Positions 1-7,468 are shown, numbered from the stretch's first letter. The stretch: DNA of 20,239 nt from Bacteroidales bacterium UBA2287 (GCA_002345675.1 DDWL01000064.1:1-20239); one strand, 5' to 3'. Notes: a model not told the origin generated them from the sequence alone. Numbers and translations: made by a program.

Positions 1-167
1 AATAAATTGTCAATGAACATAGTCGGCGAAAACTTTGAAGCTCGTTTACAGAAACCAGTTTCAAATGCTTTTAACCTCAAATATCTATCGGTAAAAACTG
101 TTTTGATTTTACCGTTTAATTTTTTTATAGAGGAATCGTATACCCCCCTATATATTACAAGCTTTTT
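1..167 (-). CDS. Partial IS transposase, N-terminal fragment (runs off window)
   Basis: An open frame on the - strand runs from just after a TGA at 168-170 to the window edge, about 55 codons. The readable peptide includes KIKTVFTDRYLRLKAFETGF followed by CKRASKFSPTMFIDNL. This resembles the N-terminus of IS4-type transposases, which have a segment of the form 'TGF-x-KR-x-SK-x-(S/T)-x-x-x-FI' before the catalytic domain. The DDE catalytic residues would lie outside the window. I see no in-frame ATG, GTG or early TTG at the expected start; ATA at 126-128 or TTG at 90-92 are the only nearby possibilities, so the copy could be decayed or use a rare start. Family assignment is from remembered sequence patterns. 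The + strand ORF over this stretch is a shadow. Confidence 0.55.
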
Positions 168-248
168 TCAAAGCTATTTTAAAAAACTTTATATCTTTAT
201 ATCGTGCTATATATCAACAACATAATCCGCGTTAGCTTGACGGCTATG
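1..248 (-). mobile_element. Left end of an insertion sequence, probable boundary at 248/249
   Basis: The transposase fragment is preceded on the - strand by about 80 bp of AT-rich DNA with stops in all frames, then a terminus reading CATAGCCGTCAAGCTAAC inwards from 248. To the right, from 249, the sequence matches the composite repeat copy at 3626 onwards, but the left arm of that repeat's palindrome is lost exactly at this point (TATG before CCCAG, where the intact copy has CGACCCCAG). The loss of homology at 248/249 marks the likely insertion point. The other end, and so the terminal inverted repeat and target duplication, is outside the window. Confidence 0.42.
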
Positions 249-386
249 CCCAGCTGGGGTCGTACACAATAATCCAAAACAATTTTCTATAAACATTTAA
301 ACCCTCTGGGTTTACTCACTCACGTAATCACCTACGGGGTAACCTGGTTGCTGAGCAAGTCGAAGCAAGTCACCTCGTGAGTATTA
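249..386. repeat. Composite palindromic repeat, copy 1 (P-Q-R modules)
   Basis: This stretch aligns nearly end to end with 3626-3753. It has three modules: P, the right part of an 18-bp palindrome (CCCAGCTGGGGTCG, 249-262); Q, a hairpin TAAACCC-TCT-GGGTTTA (298-314); and R, a diverged version of the CTCACGGGGTGACTT / AAGTCGCCCCGTGAG hairpin, with a shared loop containing TTGCTGAGCAAGTCGAAGCA (347-366). The left arm of R carries extra bases here, so R is less regular than in the other copies. Confidence 0.75.
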
Positions 387-592
387 TTCAGACTTTTTAA
401 GAGCAACAACCTAATGTTTTAACATTTTTTCTATTGTGCCCTATGTGCCTACTGTGGTAAAAAGCCCCCCTTCTTCGGACTTCAAAATTTGCCCTTACCC
501 AAAAAAAGAGCTATATTGCAAACCATTTTCCTAATTTTTTGACATAGGTAATTTAAACTTAAAACACACATTAATAACTAAATACATAAACC
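387..592. other. Leader region of the secreted-protein gene
   Basis: No coding region is seen. The stretch holds a weak AT-rich hairpin with a T-run (AATGTT-TT-AACATT, 413-426, then TTTT), a GTGCC/CTATGTGCC/TACTGTGG segment at 435-458 that resembles a 'ctatgtgcctatgtggt' sequence often seen between genes in Bacteroidetes, a short C-run with a TTCTTCGGAC stretch, and the probable promoter at 488-519. The last 70 bases before the ATG are AT-rich and lack a Shine-Dalgarno sequence. Confidence 0.4.
488..519 (+). promoter_or_regulatory. Probable promoter of the T9SS secreted-protein gene
   Basis: TTTG at 488-491 is followed after exactly 20 nt by TATATTGC at 512-519. The Bacteroidetes housekeeping promoter has a -33 TTTG and a -7 TAnnTTTG; the -33 and spacing fit, the -7 is imperfect. 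The leader to the ATG would be about 65-70 nt. Confidence 0.4.
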
Positions 593-3292
593 ATGAGACT
601 ACTAAATTTACTAAAAAAGGCCATTATTGCTATTTCCTTTGCGCTTATTAGCACTCAAGGAATGGCACAAGTTCTACTCGAACAACCAAGTGGTTCTTAC
701 TCACAGAATTTCAATACACTTTCTTCCTCAGGTACGACAAATGCTTGGACTGACAACTCAACAATTCAAGGTTGGTATTGGCAAAACACAGGCTTAGTAA
801 AAACATATAGCACTGATAATGGAGGACTCAATGGAGGGGGAAGGTATTCGTATGGTTCGACAGGTTCAAGCGACAGGGCTTTAGGATCGCTTGGATCTGG
901 CAATGCGAATGCAGGCCATTTTGCCTACGGTGTTCAGTTAAAAAACACAAGCGGAGGAACAATTCCTGTTATAAAAATATCATACACTGGAGAGCAATGG
1001 AGAAATTCTGCAGCCACAGCAAATATTATTTCCTTTTGGTATAAAAAATCAACTACTTCAATTGATGATTTAACACCAAACGTCAATACTGACTGGACTC
1101 CGTTTAACAGTTTAGACTTTGTTACTCCAATAACTGGAGGAACTGCAGGGGCAATAGATGGGAACGATATAAATAATAGAGTAATTTTTAATCAAGTTGA
1201 ATTAGGTGGTGTTAACCTTCAAGACGGAGAATATTTAATGCTCAAGTGGAGCGACCCTGACCATGGGGGTAGTGATCACGGAACTTCAATTGATGACTTT
1301 GTTTTTGAGTGGGAAAGCGAAGTTACACAAGTAAGCAGTTTACTTATTACTCCCGAAACTGGAACTTACTATACATCAATAAACGTTTCAATTACAACTC
1401 CAACTGAAGGTGCAGCAATTTATTATACCACAAATGGTGATGACCCAACCGAAGCGTCGACACTATACACTGGCCCCTTTGCTCTTACCGAAACAACCAC
1501 TATTAAAGCTCGTGGTTACAAAACAGATTTAACCCCAAGTAATATAGTTACTGCTATTTACACATTTGCCGACCCCAGTGGCTATGTATTCAACATTGCC
1601 GAACTCAGGGAGCAAGAAGCCGACGGAACAAGCGTATACCGCTTAGACAGCGAGGCTGTTTTAGTATACGGTCGTGTGGCGCGTAACCAAAAGTATATTC
1701 AAGATGCAACTGCATCGATTCTTATTGATGACGATTTGGGAAAAATAACAACTTCGTACAACGTTGGCGATGGCATTACTGGCATTACAGGAAAACTGAG
1801 CTTATTTAATGGTATGCTTCAGTTTGTTCCTGTTCAGGATCCTGGCCCAGCCACTTCAACCGGAAATGCAATTGTAATTGAGAACAAAACCCTTACATCG
1901 TTAACCGAAGCCGACCAAGCAAAGCTTATTAGGGTTAGCGACGTTACCTTTAGCGATTACGAAGGTGGATCGGGAGTATTTACCATTGCTCAAGATTTCC
2001 CACTAAGCGATGCTTCGAAGGGTGCTGCAAAATTCCGCACAACTTTTAGCGAATCCAATTATATTAATCAGCCAATTCCCCTTGTTGAAGTTGAACTTAT
2101 TGCATTCGTAAACTACGATGCGACTGCGGGCTTTAGGCTTACTGCTCGTAATTTGGACGATTTTATATACTCGGGCTCGAACGATATTATTAATTTCACT
2201 TTCCCACAATCGGTTTCAACGGCTATTAACAGCGAAGCTGGTACTGTTAGCGTAAAAGTTGTTACTGGCACCAACGTTTCGTCGCTAACCCCAACCATTA
2301 CCATTTCGGAGGGAGCAACAATTAGCCCTGCATCGGGAGTTGTACAAAACTTTACCAACCCAGTAGTTTATACCGTAACTGCTGCCGATAATGTAACTGA
2401 AAAAGTTTGGACTGTAACGGTTTCGTACGAAACATTGGTTCCAATCTACAACATTCAGTACACAACAGCTACCCCAGCCGATAGTCCTTATAAAGATCAA
2501 ATTGTTGCAACTTCGGGTATTGTAACCGCATACCATTATGCATGGGAAGGAACCCCTGCTGCTCAAAATTACAAAGGTTACTTTTTACAAGATGGCGCTG
2601 GCGCATGGAATGGCATAAGGGTATTTAACTCAAGTACCACAAACCGCCCTAACGTAGGCGACTTAGTGCGTATTAAAGGAACAGTAAAGGAAAGTTTTGA
2701 CAACACAGAGATCAACTCAATTACCGAAGAAAATGTAATCCTTTCAACTGGGAACACTCTTCCAGCAGCGGCTGTAACTACAACCCTCGATGCGAATACC
2801 GAGAAATGGGAAGGTGTTCTTGTAAAAGTTGAAAATGTAACATGTACTAATGCTGATGCAGGTTACGGTACAGCAATAGTTAACGACGGTTCGGGCGCAC
2901 TACTTCTCGACGACGATAATTACGATTTTACATTAACGCTTAATGCTCATTATAACGTTACTGGTATTATGTACTACAGCTACAGTGAGCGAAAAATGAT
3001 TCCTCGTTCGGCCGATGATATTCTTTTAATAACTTCGACCCCAAACAACGATTGGAAGAATAGCATTTCGACCTATCCTAATCCATTTGGCTCGGTAATT
3101 AATATCGAAAACATTAGCACTGCTACCCGCGTTAGCGTTTCGAACCTAATTGGTCAGCAAGTTGTTAGCGTTAAACTTAACGGACAAAATCGCGTTGAAC
3201 TTTCGACCGAAAACTTTGCTCAAGGCATTTACCTTATAACTATCGAAAACGCCAAAGGCGAAAAGGTAGTTAGAAAAATGGTTAAGAAATAA
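593..3292 (+). CDS. Secreted multidomain protein with type IX secretion sorting domain
   Basis: 899 residues. A signal peptide (about 1-25, ending GMAQ) leads into a beta-rich domain (about 30-240) like those at the N-terminus of Bacteroidetes surface nucleases. Next come a chitobiase/beta-hexosaminidase C-terminal-like domain (about 248-325, with IYYTTNGDDPT), an OB-fold-like region (about 331-527), an Ig/cadherin-like domain (about 530-613, YTVTAADNVTEKVWTVTV) and a second OB-fold-like region (about 617-813, GYFLQDGAGAWNGIRVF and VGDLVRIKGTV). A type A T9SS sorting domain follows (826-899, STYPNPF to GEKVVRKMVKK). It should be exported by Sec, moved through T9SS and anchored or released at the surface. 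The OB-like regions normally accompany extracellular nuclease domains, but no catalytic domain is present, so a binding or adhesin role is likely. The ligand is unknown. The gene is monocistronic, with a terminator at 3361-3391. Confidence 0.85.
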   Translation: MRLLNLLKKAIIAISFALISTQGMAQVLLEQPSGSYSQNFNTLSSSGTTNAWTDNSTIQGWYWQNTGLVKTYSTDNGGLNGGGRYSYGSTGSSDRALGSLGSGNANAGHFAYGVQLKNTSGGTIPVIKISYTGEQWRNSAATANIISFWYKKSTTSIDDLTPNVNTDWTPFNSLDFVTPITGGTAGAIDGNDINNRVIFNQVELGGVNLQDGEYLMLKWSDPDHGGSDHGTSIDDFVFEWESEVTQVSSLLITPETGTYYTSINVSITTPTEGAAIYYTTNGDDPTEASTLYTGPFALTETTTIKARGYKTDLTPSNIVTAIYTFADPSGYVFNIAELREQEADGTSVYRLDSEAVLVYGRVARNQKYIQDATASILIDDDLGKITTSYNVGDGITGITGKLSLFNGMLQFVPVQDPGPATSTGNAIVIENKTLTSLTEADQAKLIRVSDVTFSDYEGGSGVFTIAQDFPLSDASKGAAKFRTTFSESNYINQPIPLVEVELIAFVNYDATAGFRLTARNLDDFIYSGSNDIINFTFPQSVSTAINSEAGTVSVKVVTGTNVSSLTPTITISEGATISPASGVVQNFTNPVVYTVTAADNVTEKVWTVTVSYETLVPIYNIQYTTATPADSPYKDQIVATSGIVTAYHYAWEGTPAAQNYKGYFLQDGAGAWNGIRVFNSSTTNRPNVGDLVRIKGTVKESFDNTEINSITEENVILSTGNTLPAAAVTTTLDANTEKWEGVLVKVENVTCTNADAGYGTAIVNDGSGALLLDDDNYDFTLTLNAHYNVTGIMYYSYSERKMIPRSADDILLITSTPNNDWKNSISTYPNPFGSVINIENISTATRVSVSNLIGQQVVSVKLNGQNRVELSTENFAQGIYLITIENAKGEKVVRKMVKK

Positions 3293-3297
3293 TTTCA

Positions 3298-3353
3298 CTC
3301 ACGGGGTGACTTGGTTGCTGAGCAAGTCGAAGCAAAGTCGCCCCGTGAGTATT
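3298..3353. repeat. R-module hairpin, long-loop copy
   Basis: CTCACGGGGTGACTT (3298-3312) pairs with AAGTCGCCCCGTGAG (3335-3349), 15 bp with one G.T pair. The 22-nt loop itself contains TTGCT-G-AGCAA, giving a branched structure. It starts 5 bp after the stop of the secreted-protein gene. The loop TTGCTGAGCAAGTCGAAGCA is shared with the copies at 347 and 3713. Confidence 0.8.
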
Positions 3354-3360
3354 GATAAAC

Positions 3361-3391
3361 AAAAAAGCCTCAGGAAACTGTGGCTTTTTTT
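3361..3391 (+). terminator. Rho-independent terminator of the secreted-protein gene
   Basis: AAAAAAGCC (3361-3369), T, CAG, a GAAA tetraloop (3374-3377), CTG, T, then GGCTTTTTTT (3382-3391). The 12 bp, with one T.T mismatch, pair around a GAAA loop, with a T-run on one strand and an A-run on the other, so it could work in both directions. It lies 70 bp after the stop codon. Confidence 0.85.
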
Positions 3392-3404
3392 GTGCCATAT
3401 TTCT

Positions 3405-3431
3405 CGTCCGACCGCTTGGAGCGGTCTGACG
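3405..3431. repeat. Second hairpin repeat family (GACCGC type), copy 1
   Basis: CGTCCGACCGCT (3405-3416), loop TGG, AGCGGTCTGACG (3420-3431): 11 of 12 positions pair. A related unit lies at 3514-3542, and right-half remnants (GAACGGTCGGAC) at 3548-3559 and 3764-3775. Confidence 0.7.
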
Positions 3432-3457
3432 GGTTACCGATGCTGCCCGTGTATTAA

Positions 3458-3488
3458 CTCACGGGGTGACTTTGAGTCACCCCGTGAG
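3458..3488. repeat. R-module hairpin, short-loop perfect copy
   Basis: CTCACGGGGTGACT (3458-3471), loop TTG, AGTCACCCCGTGAG (3475-3488): 14 perfect base pairs. Compared with the other R units the loop TTGCTGAGCAAGTCGAAGCA has been lost and the stem is fully symmetric. The flank GTGAGTATTGGTAACCGCC (3484-3502) recurs at 3744-3762. Confidence 0.85.
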
Positions 3489-3513
3489 TATTGGTAACCG
3501 CCTTGTGTTTCAT

Positions 3514-3542
3514 CCGTCAGACCGCCTTGAGCGGTCAGACGG
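3514..3542. repeat. Second hairpin repeat family (GACCGC type), copy 2
   Basis: CCGTCAGACCGC (3514-3525), loop CTTGA, GCGGTCAGACGG (3531-3542): 11 of 12 positions pair. It is followed by the partial unit CTTGAACGGTCGGACAG (3545-3561). Confidence 0.7.
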
Positions 3543-3621
3543 ATCTTGAACGGTCGGACAGATCTTGTAAAGGATGCCGGAGGCATCGAATGTTAATAGA
3601 AACAATAATCGAATAGACATT

Positions 3622-3753
3622 CGACCCCAGCTGGGGTCGTACAAAATAAATCCAAAATATTTTTCTATAAACATTTAAACCCTCTGGGTTTATTCATTCA
3701 GGGAGTGACTTAGTTGCTGAGCAAATCGAAGCAAAGTCGCCCCGTGAGTATTG
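3622..3753. repeat. Composite palindromic repeat, copy 2 (intact P-Q-R modules)
   Basis: P is a perfect 18-bp palindrome CGACCCCAGCTGGGGTCG (3622-3639). Q is TAAACCC-TCT-GGGTTTA (3676-3692). R is TTCAGGGAGTGACTT with the loop TTGCTGAGCAAATCGAAGCA (3714-3733) and AAGTCGCCCCGTGAG (3734-3748). Order and spacing match the copy at 249-386, so the three modules form one repeating unit. The left arm of R has drifted (CAGGGAGTGACT). Confidence 0.78.
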
Positions 3754-3783
3754 GTAACCGCCTTGAACGGTCGGACGGATTCC

Positions 3784-3861
3784 CAACATCCAACATCCAA
3801 CATCCAACATCAAACATCAAACATCAAACATCAAACATCCAACATCCAATAATCCAACATC
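3784..3861 (+). repeat. 7-bp tandem repeat, CAACATC/AAACATC
   Basis: Nine uninterrupted heptamers run from 3784 to 3846: four CAACATC, four AAACATC, one CAACATC. A broken stretch (CAATAATC) and a last CAACATC follow at 3855-3861. The array ends 57 bp before the comEC start. Since 7 is not a multiple of 3, the array is not a coding repeat in one frame; similar AACATCC arrays are known between genes in Bacteroidetes. Confidence 0.9.
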
Positions 3862-3918
3862 CCCTTGTGTTTCCAAAAATAATTTACATATTTATACTCG
3901 TATAACCCTTAGCCCTTT

Positions 3919-6030
3919 ATGTCGGAATCGATAACCTATAAGCAAATTCCGTTTCTTAGGCTGCTATTGCCCTTTGTAGTTGGTATAGCCATTGGGCTTT
4001 CGCCATGGAATACAGTAATTCCCTTGGTATGGCTACTCGTAACTTCAATTGCGGCATTGCTTTTTGTCGTAAGCCTTTGGTTTGTCGAAAACTGGCAGTA
4101 CCGCTGGTTAACGGGAGTTGCTGTTAATGCGTTTCTTGTTACTTCGGGAATTTTACTGGTTTCGCAAGTGCAAAGCGAGAGTAAAATTGCAGCCAACAGC
4201 GAAGCTAGCTGTGTTGTTAGACTCTTAGAGCCTGTTAACGTTCGAAGTTCATCGGTACGGGTAATGGCTAACGTTGAGTACATTGCCAACAAGGAAAGTC
4301 GCAAAAAAATTGACGAAGATGTGTTGATGTACTTTAGCCTTTCCGATTCGCTTGCGTTAAAACTAAAATACGGCAATAGCATTGCCCTAAAATGCAAATT
4401 CAATAGCATACCAACATCAAAAAATCCTGCACAGTTTAACTACAGCAGCTATTTGGCAAAGAAGAGTGTCTTTCGATCGGCATACATTTCACCTGAAAAC
4501 TGGATTTACTTAAGCAGTAATGCTAACCCAATAATTTCGAAGGCATTCGATTTGCGTGAAAACCTAACAACGCTTTTCGCCCGCGGTGGTCTTTCGGAAC
4601 GAAACCTTGCGGTGGCTACAGCGCTTACTTCGGGCTACAAGGCGCTGCTCGATTCCGAAACTCAGCGAACCTTTTCGACTACAGGAGCAATGCATATTCT
4701 TGCCGTTTCGGGGCTGCATGTTGGGGTAATTTTCATTGTTTTCTCATCTATTCTATTCTTTTTCGACCGTATACGTAACGGCAAATTTTATAAAGCAATA
4801 GCGCTTATAGCAATGCTTTGGGCATTTGCCGTATTTACAGGGTTATCGCCCTCGGTGCTGCGAGCAACGTTAATGTTTTCGCTGGTAATAGTTGGCAAAT
4901 CGTTAAGTCGAAATTCGAACATATACAATACTCTTGCCTCATCGGCATTTGTTCTACTTGTAGCAAACCCAATGTTTATAACCGAGGTTGGTTTTCAACT
5001 TTCGTACCTTGCTGTTTTATCAATAGTTTTCTTCTATCCGCATATTTACGTGTTAATATATGTTCGCAATAAGTATTTCGATAAGGTTTGGGCGCTAATT
5101 GCGGTTTCAACTGCGGCTCAACTAGGTACACTGCCTCTTACCCTTTTCTACTTTAATCAGTTTCCTAATTACTTTTTAATTACAAATATTATTGCAATAC
5201 CACTAGCTACGCTAATAATATACTTTTCCATGTTGCTAATCGTATTCTCCCCCATTCAATTAATGATTAAATTTTTTGGTTGGCTACTGAACGCAGTTAT
5301 CGAACTGTTAAACATTTCGTTAGGCTTTATCGATACGCTACCCTTTTCGTCAACTTCGGGAATAAACTTAGGAATACTACAATTGATTCTACTGTTTATG
5401 GCTGTAATTCTTTTAGGAATATTTTTCGAAAGCAAAAAGGGAAAAGTTTTAGCGTTAGTATTAGGCTGCATCCTTATTACTCTAAGTATAAAAACCGTTA
5501 ACTATGTTGAATTAAAAGACAAGTCGGAAATTGCAATTTTTAGCGTAAAAGGAAAAACGCTAATTGGCATTTTGCAAAAAGGGGAACTTTCGTTTCTGTC
5601 GAGCGATTCGTTACCCATTAACCCACTAAAAGTTTATTCCGATGCAATTAGTGGTTACCACCGAATTACTGGATCGCCCAAGGTTACGCATTTGTCGTTA
5701 GTTAATTACGAATCGAACCCACCATTACACTTTAGTTTACAGCAAAGCGATGCAGGGAAAATAGTTATTTTTAACAACGTAAATATTTACATTCCGCAAG
5801 GCGATAATTTAAAGGCTGCTATTTCACAAAAACCGCTAATAGTTGACCTATTAATTCTATCGTCGATGAATAAAAATAGGATTGAAGATGTACTAAAAAT
5901 AGTAACTCCCAAAAGGGTAATCATCGATTCGTCGGTTTCGGAATGGAAAGCCGACGCCATTTCGCGACAATTAATTGCCTATGGCATTCATTGTCATAAG
6001 GTTTCGAGCGAAGGTGCATTTCAACTTTAG
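3919..6030 (+). CDS. comEC: ComEC/Rec2-family DNA-uptake channel protein
   Basis: 703 residues. In competent bacteria ComEC forms the inner-membrane channel for single-stranded DNA. The N-terminus has several membrane helices (about 10-85), then a soluble DUF4131-like segment (about 90-200, with NPAQFNYSSYLAKKSVFRSA). The Competence domain (about 210-510) has the signature HILAVSGLHVG at 259-269 and many transmembrane helices. The soluble tail (about 530-703) sits where full-length homologues carry a metallo-beta-lactamase domain, but no HxHxDH motif is present. It looks like a shortened, non-catalytic version, which I believe is common in Bacteroidetes ComEC. The ATG at 3919 starts directly upstream of the first hydrophobic segment. 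The neighbours are unrelated to competence. No Shine-Dalgarno is seen. Confidence 0.9.
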   Translation: MSESITYKQIPFLRLLLPFVVGIAIGLSPWNTVIPLVWLLVTSIAALLFVVSLWFVENWQYRWLTGVAVNAFLVTSGILLVSQVQSESKIAANSEASCVVRLLEPVNVRSSSVRVMANVEYIANKESRKKIDEDVLMYFSLSDSLALKLKYGNSIALKCKFNSIPTSKNPAQFNYSSYLAKKSVFRSAYISPENWIYLSSNANPIISKAFDLRENLTTLFARGGLSERNLAVATALTSGYKALLDSETQRTFSTTGAMHILAVSGLHVGVIFIVFSSILFFFDRIRNGKFYKAIALIAMLWAFAVFTGLSPSVLRATLMFSLVIVGKSLSRNSNIYNTLASSAFVLLVANPMFITEVGFQLSYLAVLSIVFFYPHIYVLIYVRNKYFDKVWALIAVSTAAQLGTLPLTLFYFNQFPNYFLITNIIAIPLATLIIYFSMLLIVFSPIQLMIKFFGWLLNAVIELLNISLGFIDTLPFSSTSGINLGILQLILLFMAVILLGIFFESKKGKVLALVLGCILITLSIKTVNYVELKDKSEIAIFSVKGKTLIGILQKGELSFLSSDSLPINPLKVYSDAISGYHRITGSPKVTHLSLVNYESNPPLHFSLQQSDAGKIVIFNNVNIYIPQGDNLKAAISQKPLIVDLLILSSMNKNRIEDVLKIVTPKRVIIDSSVSEWKADAISRQLIAYGIHCHKVSSEGAFQL

Positions 6031-6127
6031 ATTTAAAACGCATGAGTTCTTTAATGAAATATTTCGTTAAATTTCATACTAAATGCAATAGTTTTAAGCT
6101 TACTTTGCAAGTTGGAATAATTTCGAT

Positions 6128-7468
6128 ATGAATATTGTAATTGCAGGAGCAGGCGAAGTAGGAATTCATTTGGCAAAAATGTTGTCGAATGAGTATCACG
6201 ACATTGTGGTTATTGACCCCGATGCCGAAAAGTTGAACCAGTTAAGCTCTACCGCCGACATACTTGTAGTTGAGGGTTCGGCAACCTCAATAAATTCGCT
6301 TAGGGAAGCAAACATTAAAAAAACCGACTTATTTATAGCCGTTGCCCAGTCGGAAGAAACCAATATAATATCAGCAACGCTTGCCAAACGCTTGGGCGCT
6401 AAAAAGGTAATTGCTCGCATCGACAATAACGAGTACCTTTTACCAAATAGTAAAGAAATTTTCCTTAACCTTGGAATCGACAACCTTATTTACCCCGAAA
6501 AGCTTGCAGCTAAAGAGGTAATAGCACTATTAGGGCAAACGAGTTCTACCGAGTTTGTCGATTTTTCGGGAGGAAAGCTTTCGCTTGCTGTTTTTAGGCT
6601 CGAACCCGACGCTCCAGTTGTTAACATGACTTTAAACCAAGCCACCAAGGATAACGAAAATCTCGAATTTCGAGCGGTTGCCATTGCCCGCGAGGGCGAA
6701 ACTATTATTCCCCGTGGCAGCGACGAGTTTAAAGTAAACGACCTTGTGTACGTTATTACCAATCAGGGTGGCGTAAAAGCAATGCTTAAGTACTCGGGCA
6801 AAACCAATATCGACGTTCACAACATGATGATTCTTGGTGGCAGCCGAATTGGTGTTAAAATTGCCGAAGCCCTCGACAAGCAAATAAATATTAAACTGGT
6901 TGAAAGCGATAAAACAAAAAGTCTTAAGTTAGCCTCGCTTTTCACTAATACGCTGGTTATTAATGGCGATGGTCGCGACACCAACCTGCTAATGCAGGAA
7001 GGACTTCAGAACATGGATGCTTTTATTGCCGTTACCGGAAACTCCGAAACCAATATTCTTTCGTGCCTTGTTGCTAAACGCATGGGCGTTAAAAAGACCA
7101 TAGCTGAAATTGAAAATATCGACTACATTCAGCTTGCCGAAGGAATGGGAATCGACACTGTTATTAACAAAAAACTAATTACTGCCAGCCGTATTTTTCG
7201 CTACACCATGAGCACCGAAGTTTCGGCAATAAAATGCTTAACTGGTAGCGATGCCGAAGTTCTTGAGTTTATAGTTAAACCCAATTCGCCAGTTACTAAG
7301 GGTAAAATAAAGAGCATTAACTTTCCTAAGGATGCTATTATAGGTGGAATTGTTAGAGCCGACAACAGCTTTATTGCCAAGGGCGACTCGGAAATTAAAG
7401 CCTACGACAGAGTGGTTGTATTTGCTTTGCCATCGGCAATTAATAAAGTGGGGAAGTTTTTTAACTAG
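6128..7468 (+). CDS. trkA: Trk potassium uptake regulatory subunit TrkA
   Basis: 446 residues, about the usual length of a two-repeat TrkA. It is a cytoplasmic nucleotide-binding regulator that gates the TrkH/TrkG potassium channel. Layout: RCK_N 1 (1-125), with GAGEVG at 7-12 and the acidic D30 after VVI; RCK_C 1 (about 140-215); RCK_N 2 (about 230-350), with GGSRIG at 237-242; RCK_C 2 (about 365-446). The halves are an internal duplication: SEETNIISATLAKRLGAKK (75-93) mirrors SETNILSCLVAKRMGVKK in the second half. trkH, often next to trkA, is not in the window. The gene follows comEC by 97 bp and converges with the toxin gene. A TACTTTGC sequence at 6101-6108 resembles, imperfectly, a -7 element. 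Confidence 0.93.
   Translation: MNIVIAGAGEVGIHLAKMLSNEYHDIVVIDPDAEKLNQLSSTADILVVEGSATSINSLREANIKKTDLFIAVAQSEETNIISATLAKRLGAKKVIARIDNNEYLLPNSKEIFLNLGIDNLIYPEKLAAKEVIALLGQTSSTEFVDFSGGKLSLAVFRLEPDAPVVNMTLNQATKDNENLEFRAVAIAREGETIIPRGSDEFKVNDLVYVITNQGGVKAMLKYSGKTNIDVHNMMILGGSRIGVKIAEALDKQINIKLVESDKTKSLKLASLFTNTLVINGDGRDTNLLMQEGLQNMDAFIAVTGNSETNILSCLVAKRMGVKKTIAEIENIDYIQLAEGMGIDTVINKKLITASRIFRYTMSTEVSAIKCLTGSDAEVLEFIVKPNSPVTKGKIKSINFPKDAIIGGIVRADNSFIAKGDSEIKAYDRVVVFALPSAINKVGKFFN

Larger units (their letters stand above)
3293..3918. other. Repeat-rich intergenic zone between the secreted protein gene and comEC
   Basis: No gene is supported in these 626 bases; the two short open frames here lie inside repeats. 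The zone holds three R-type hairpins, one P-Q-R composite unit, two full and two partial copies of a second (GTC/GACCGC) hairpin family, a rho-independent terminator, a small GATGCC-GGA-GGCATC hairpin (3573-3587) and a 7-bp tandem repeat. Each is listed separately. Confidence 0.8.

Noticed and set aside
7..225. 72-codon + strand open frame
   Set aside because: It is antisense to the transposase fragment and the AT-rich IS end, with low-complexity composition and no family resemblance.
3306..3497. 63-codon + strand open frame
   Set aside because: It lies wholly within R-module and GACCGC hairpins and the terminator; the peptide is a translation of repeats.
3784..3861. Possible CRISPR-like array
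   Set aside because: Units are 7 bp and directly adjacent with no spacers; this is a simple tandem repeat and no cas gene is present.
3714..3905. 63-codon + strand open frame
   Set aside because: It consists of the R-module loop followed by the heptamer tandem array (TSNIQHP-type low-complexity peptide).
6054..6077. ATGAAAT...ATTTCAT inverted repeat as a comEC terminator
   Set aside because: Only 7 AT-rich pairs around a 10-nt loop, and no T-run follows.
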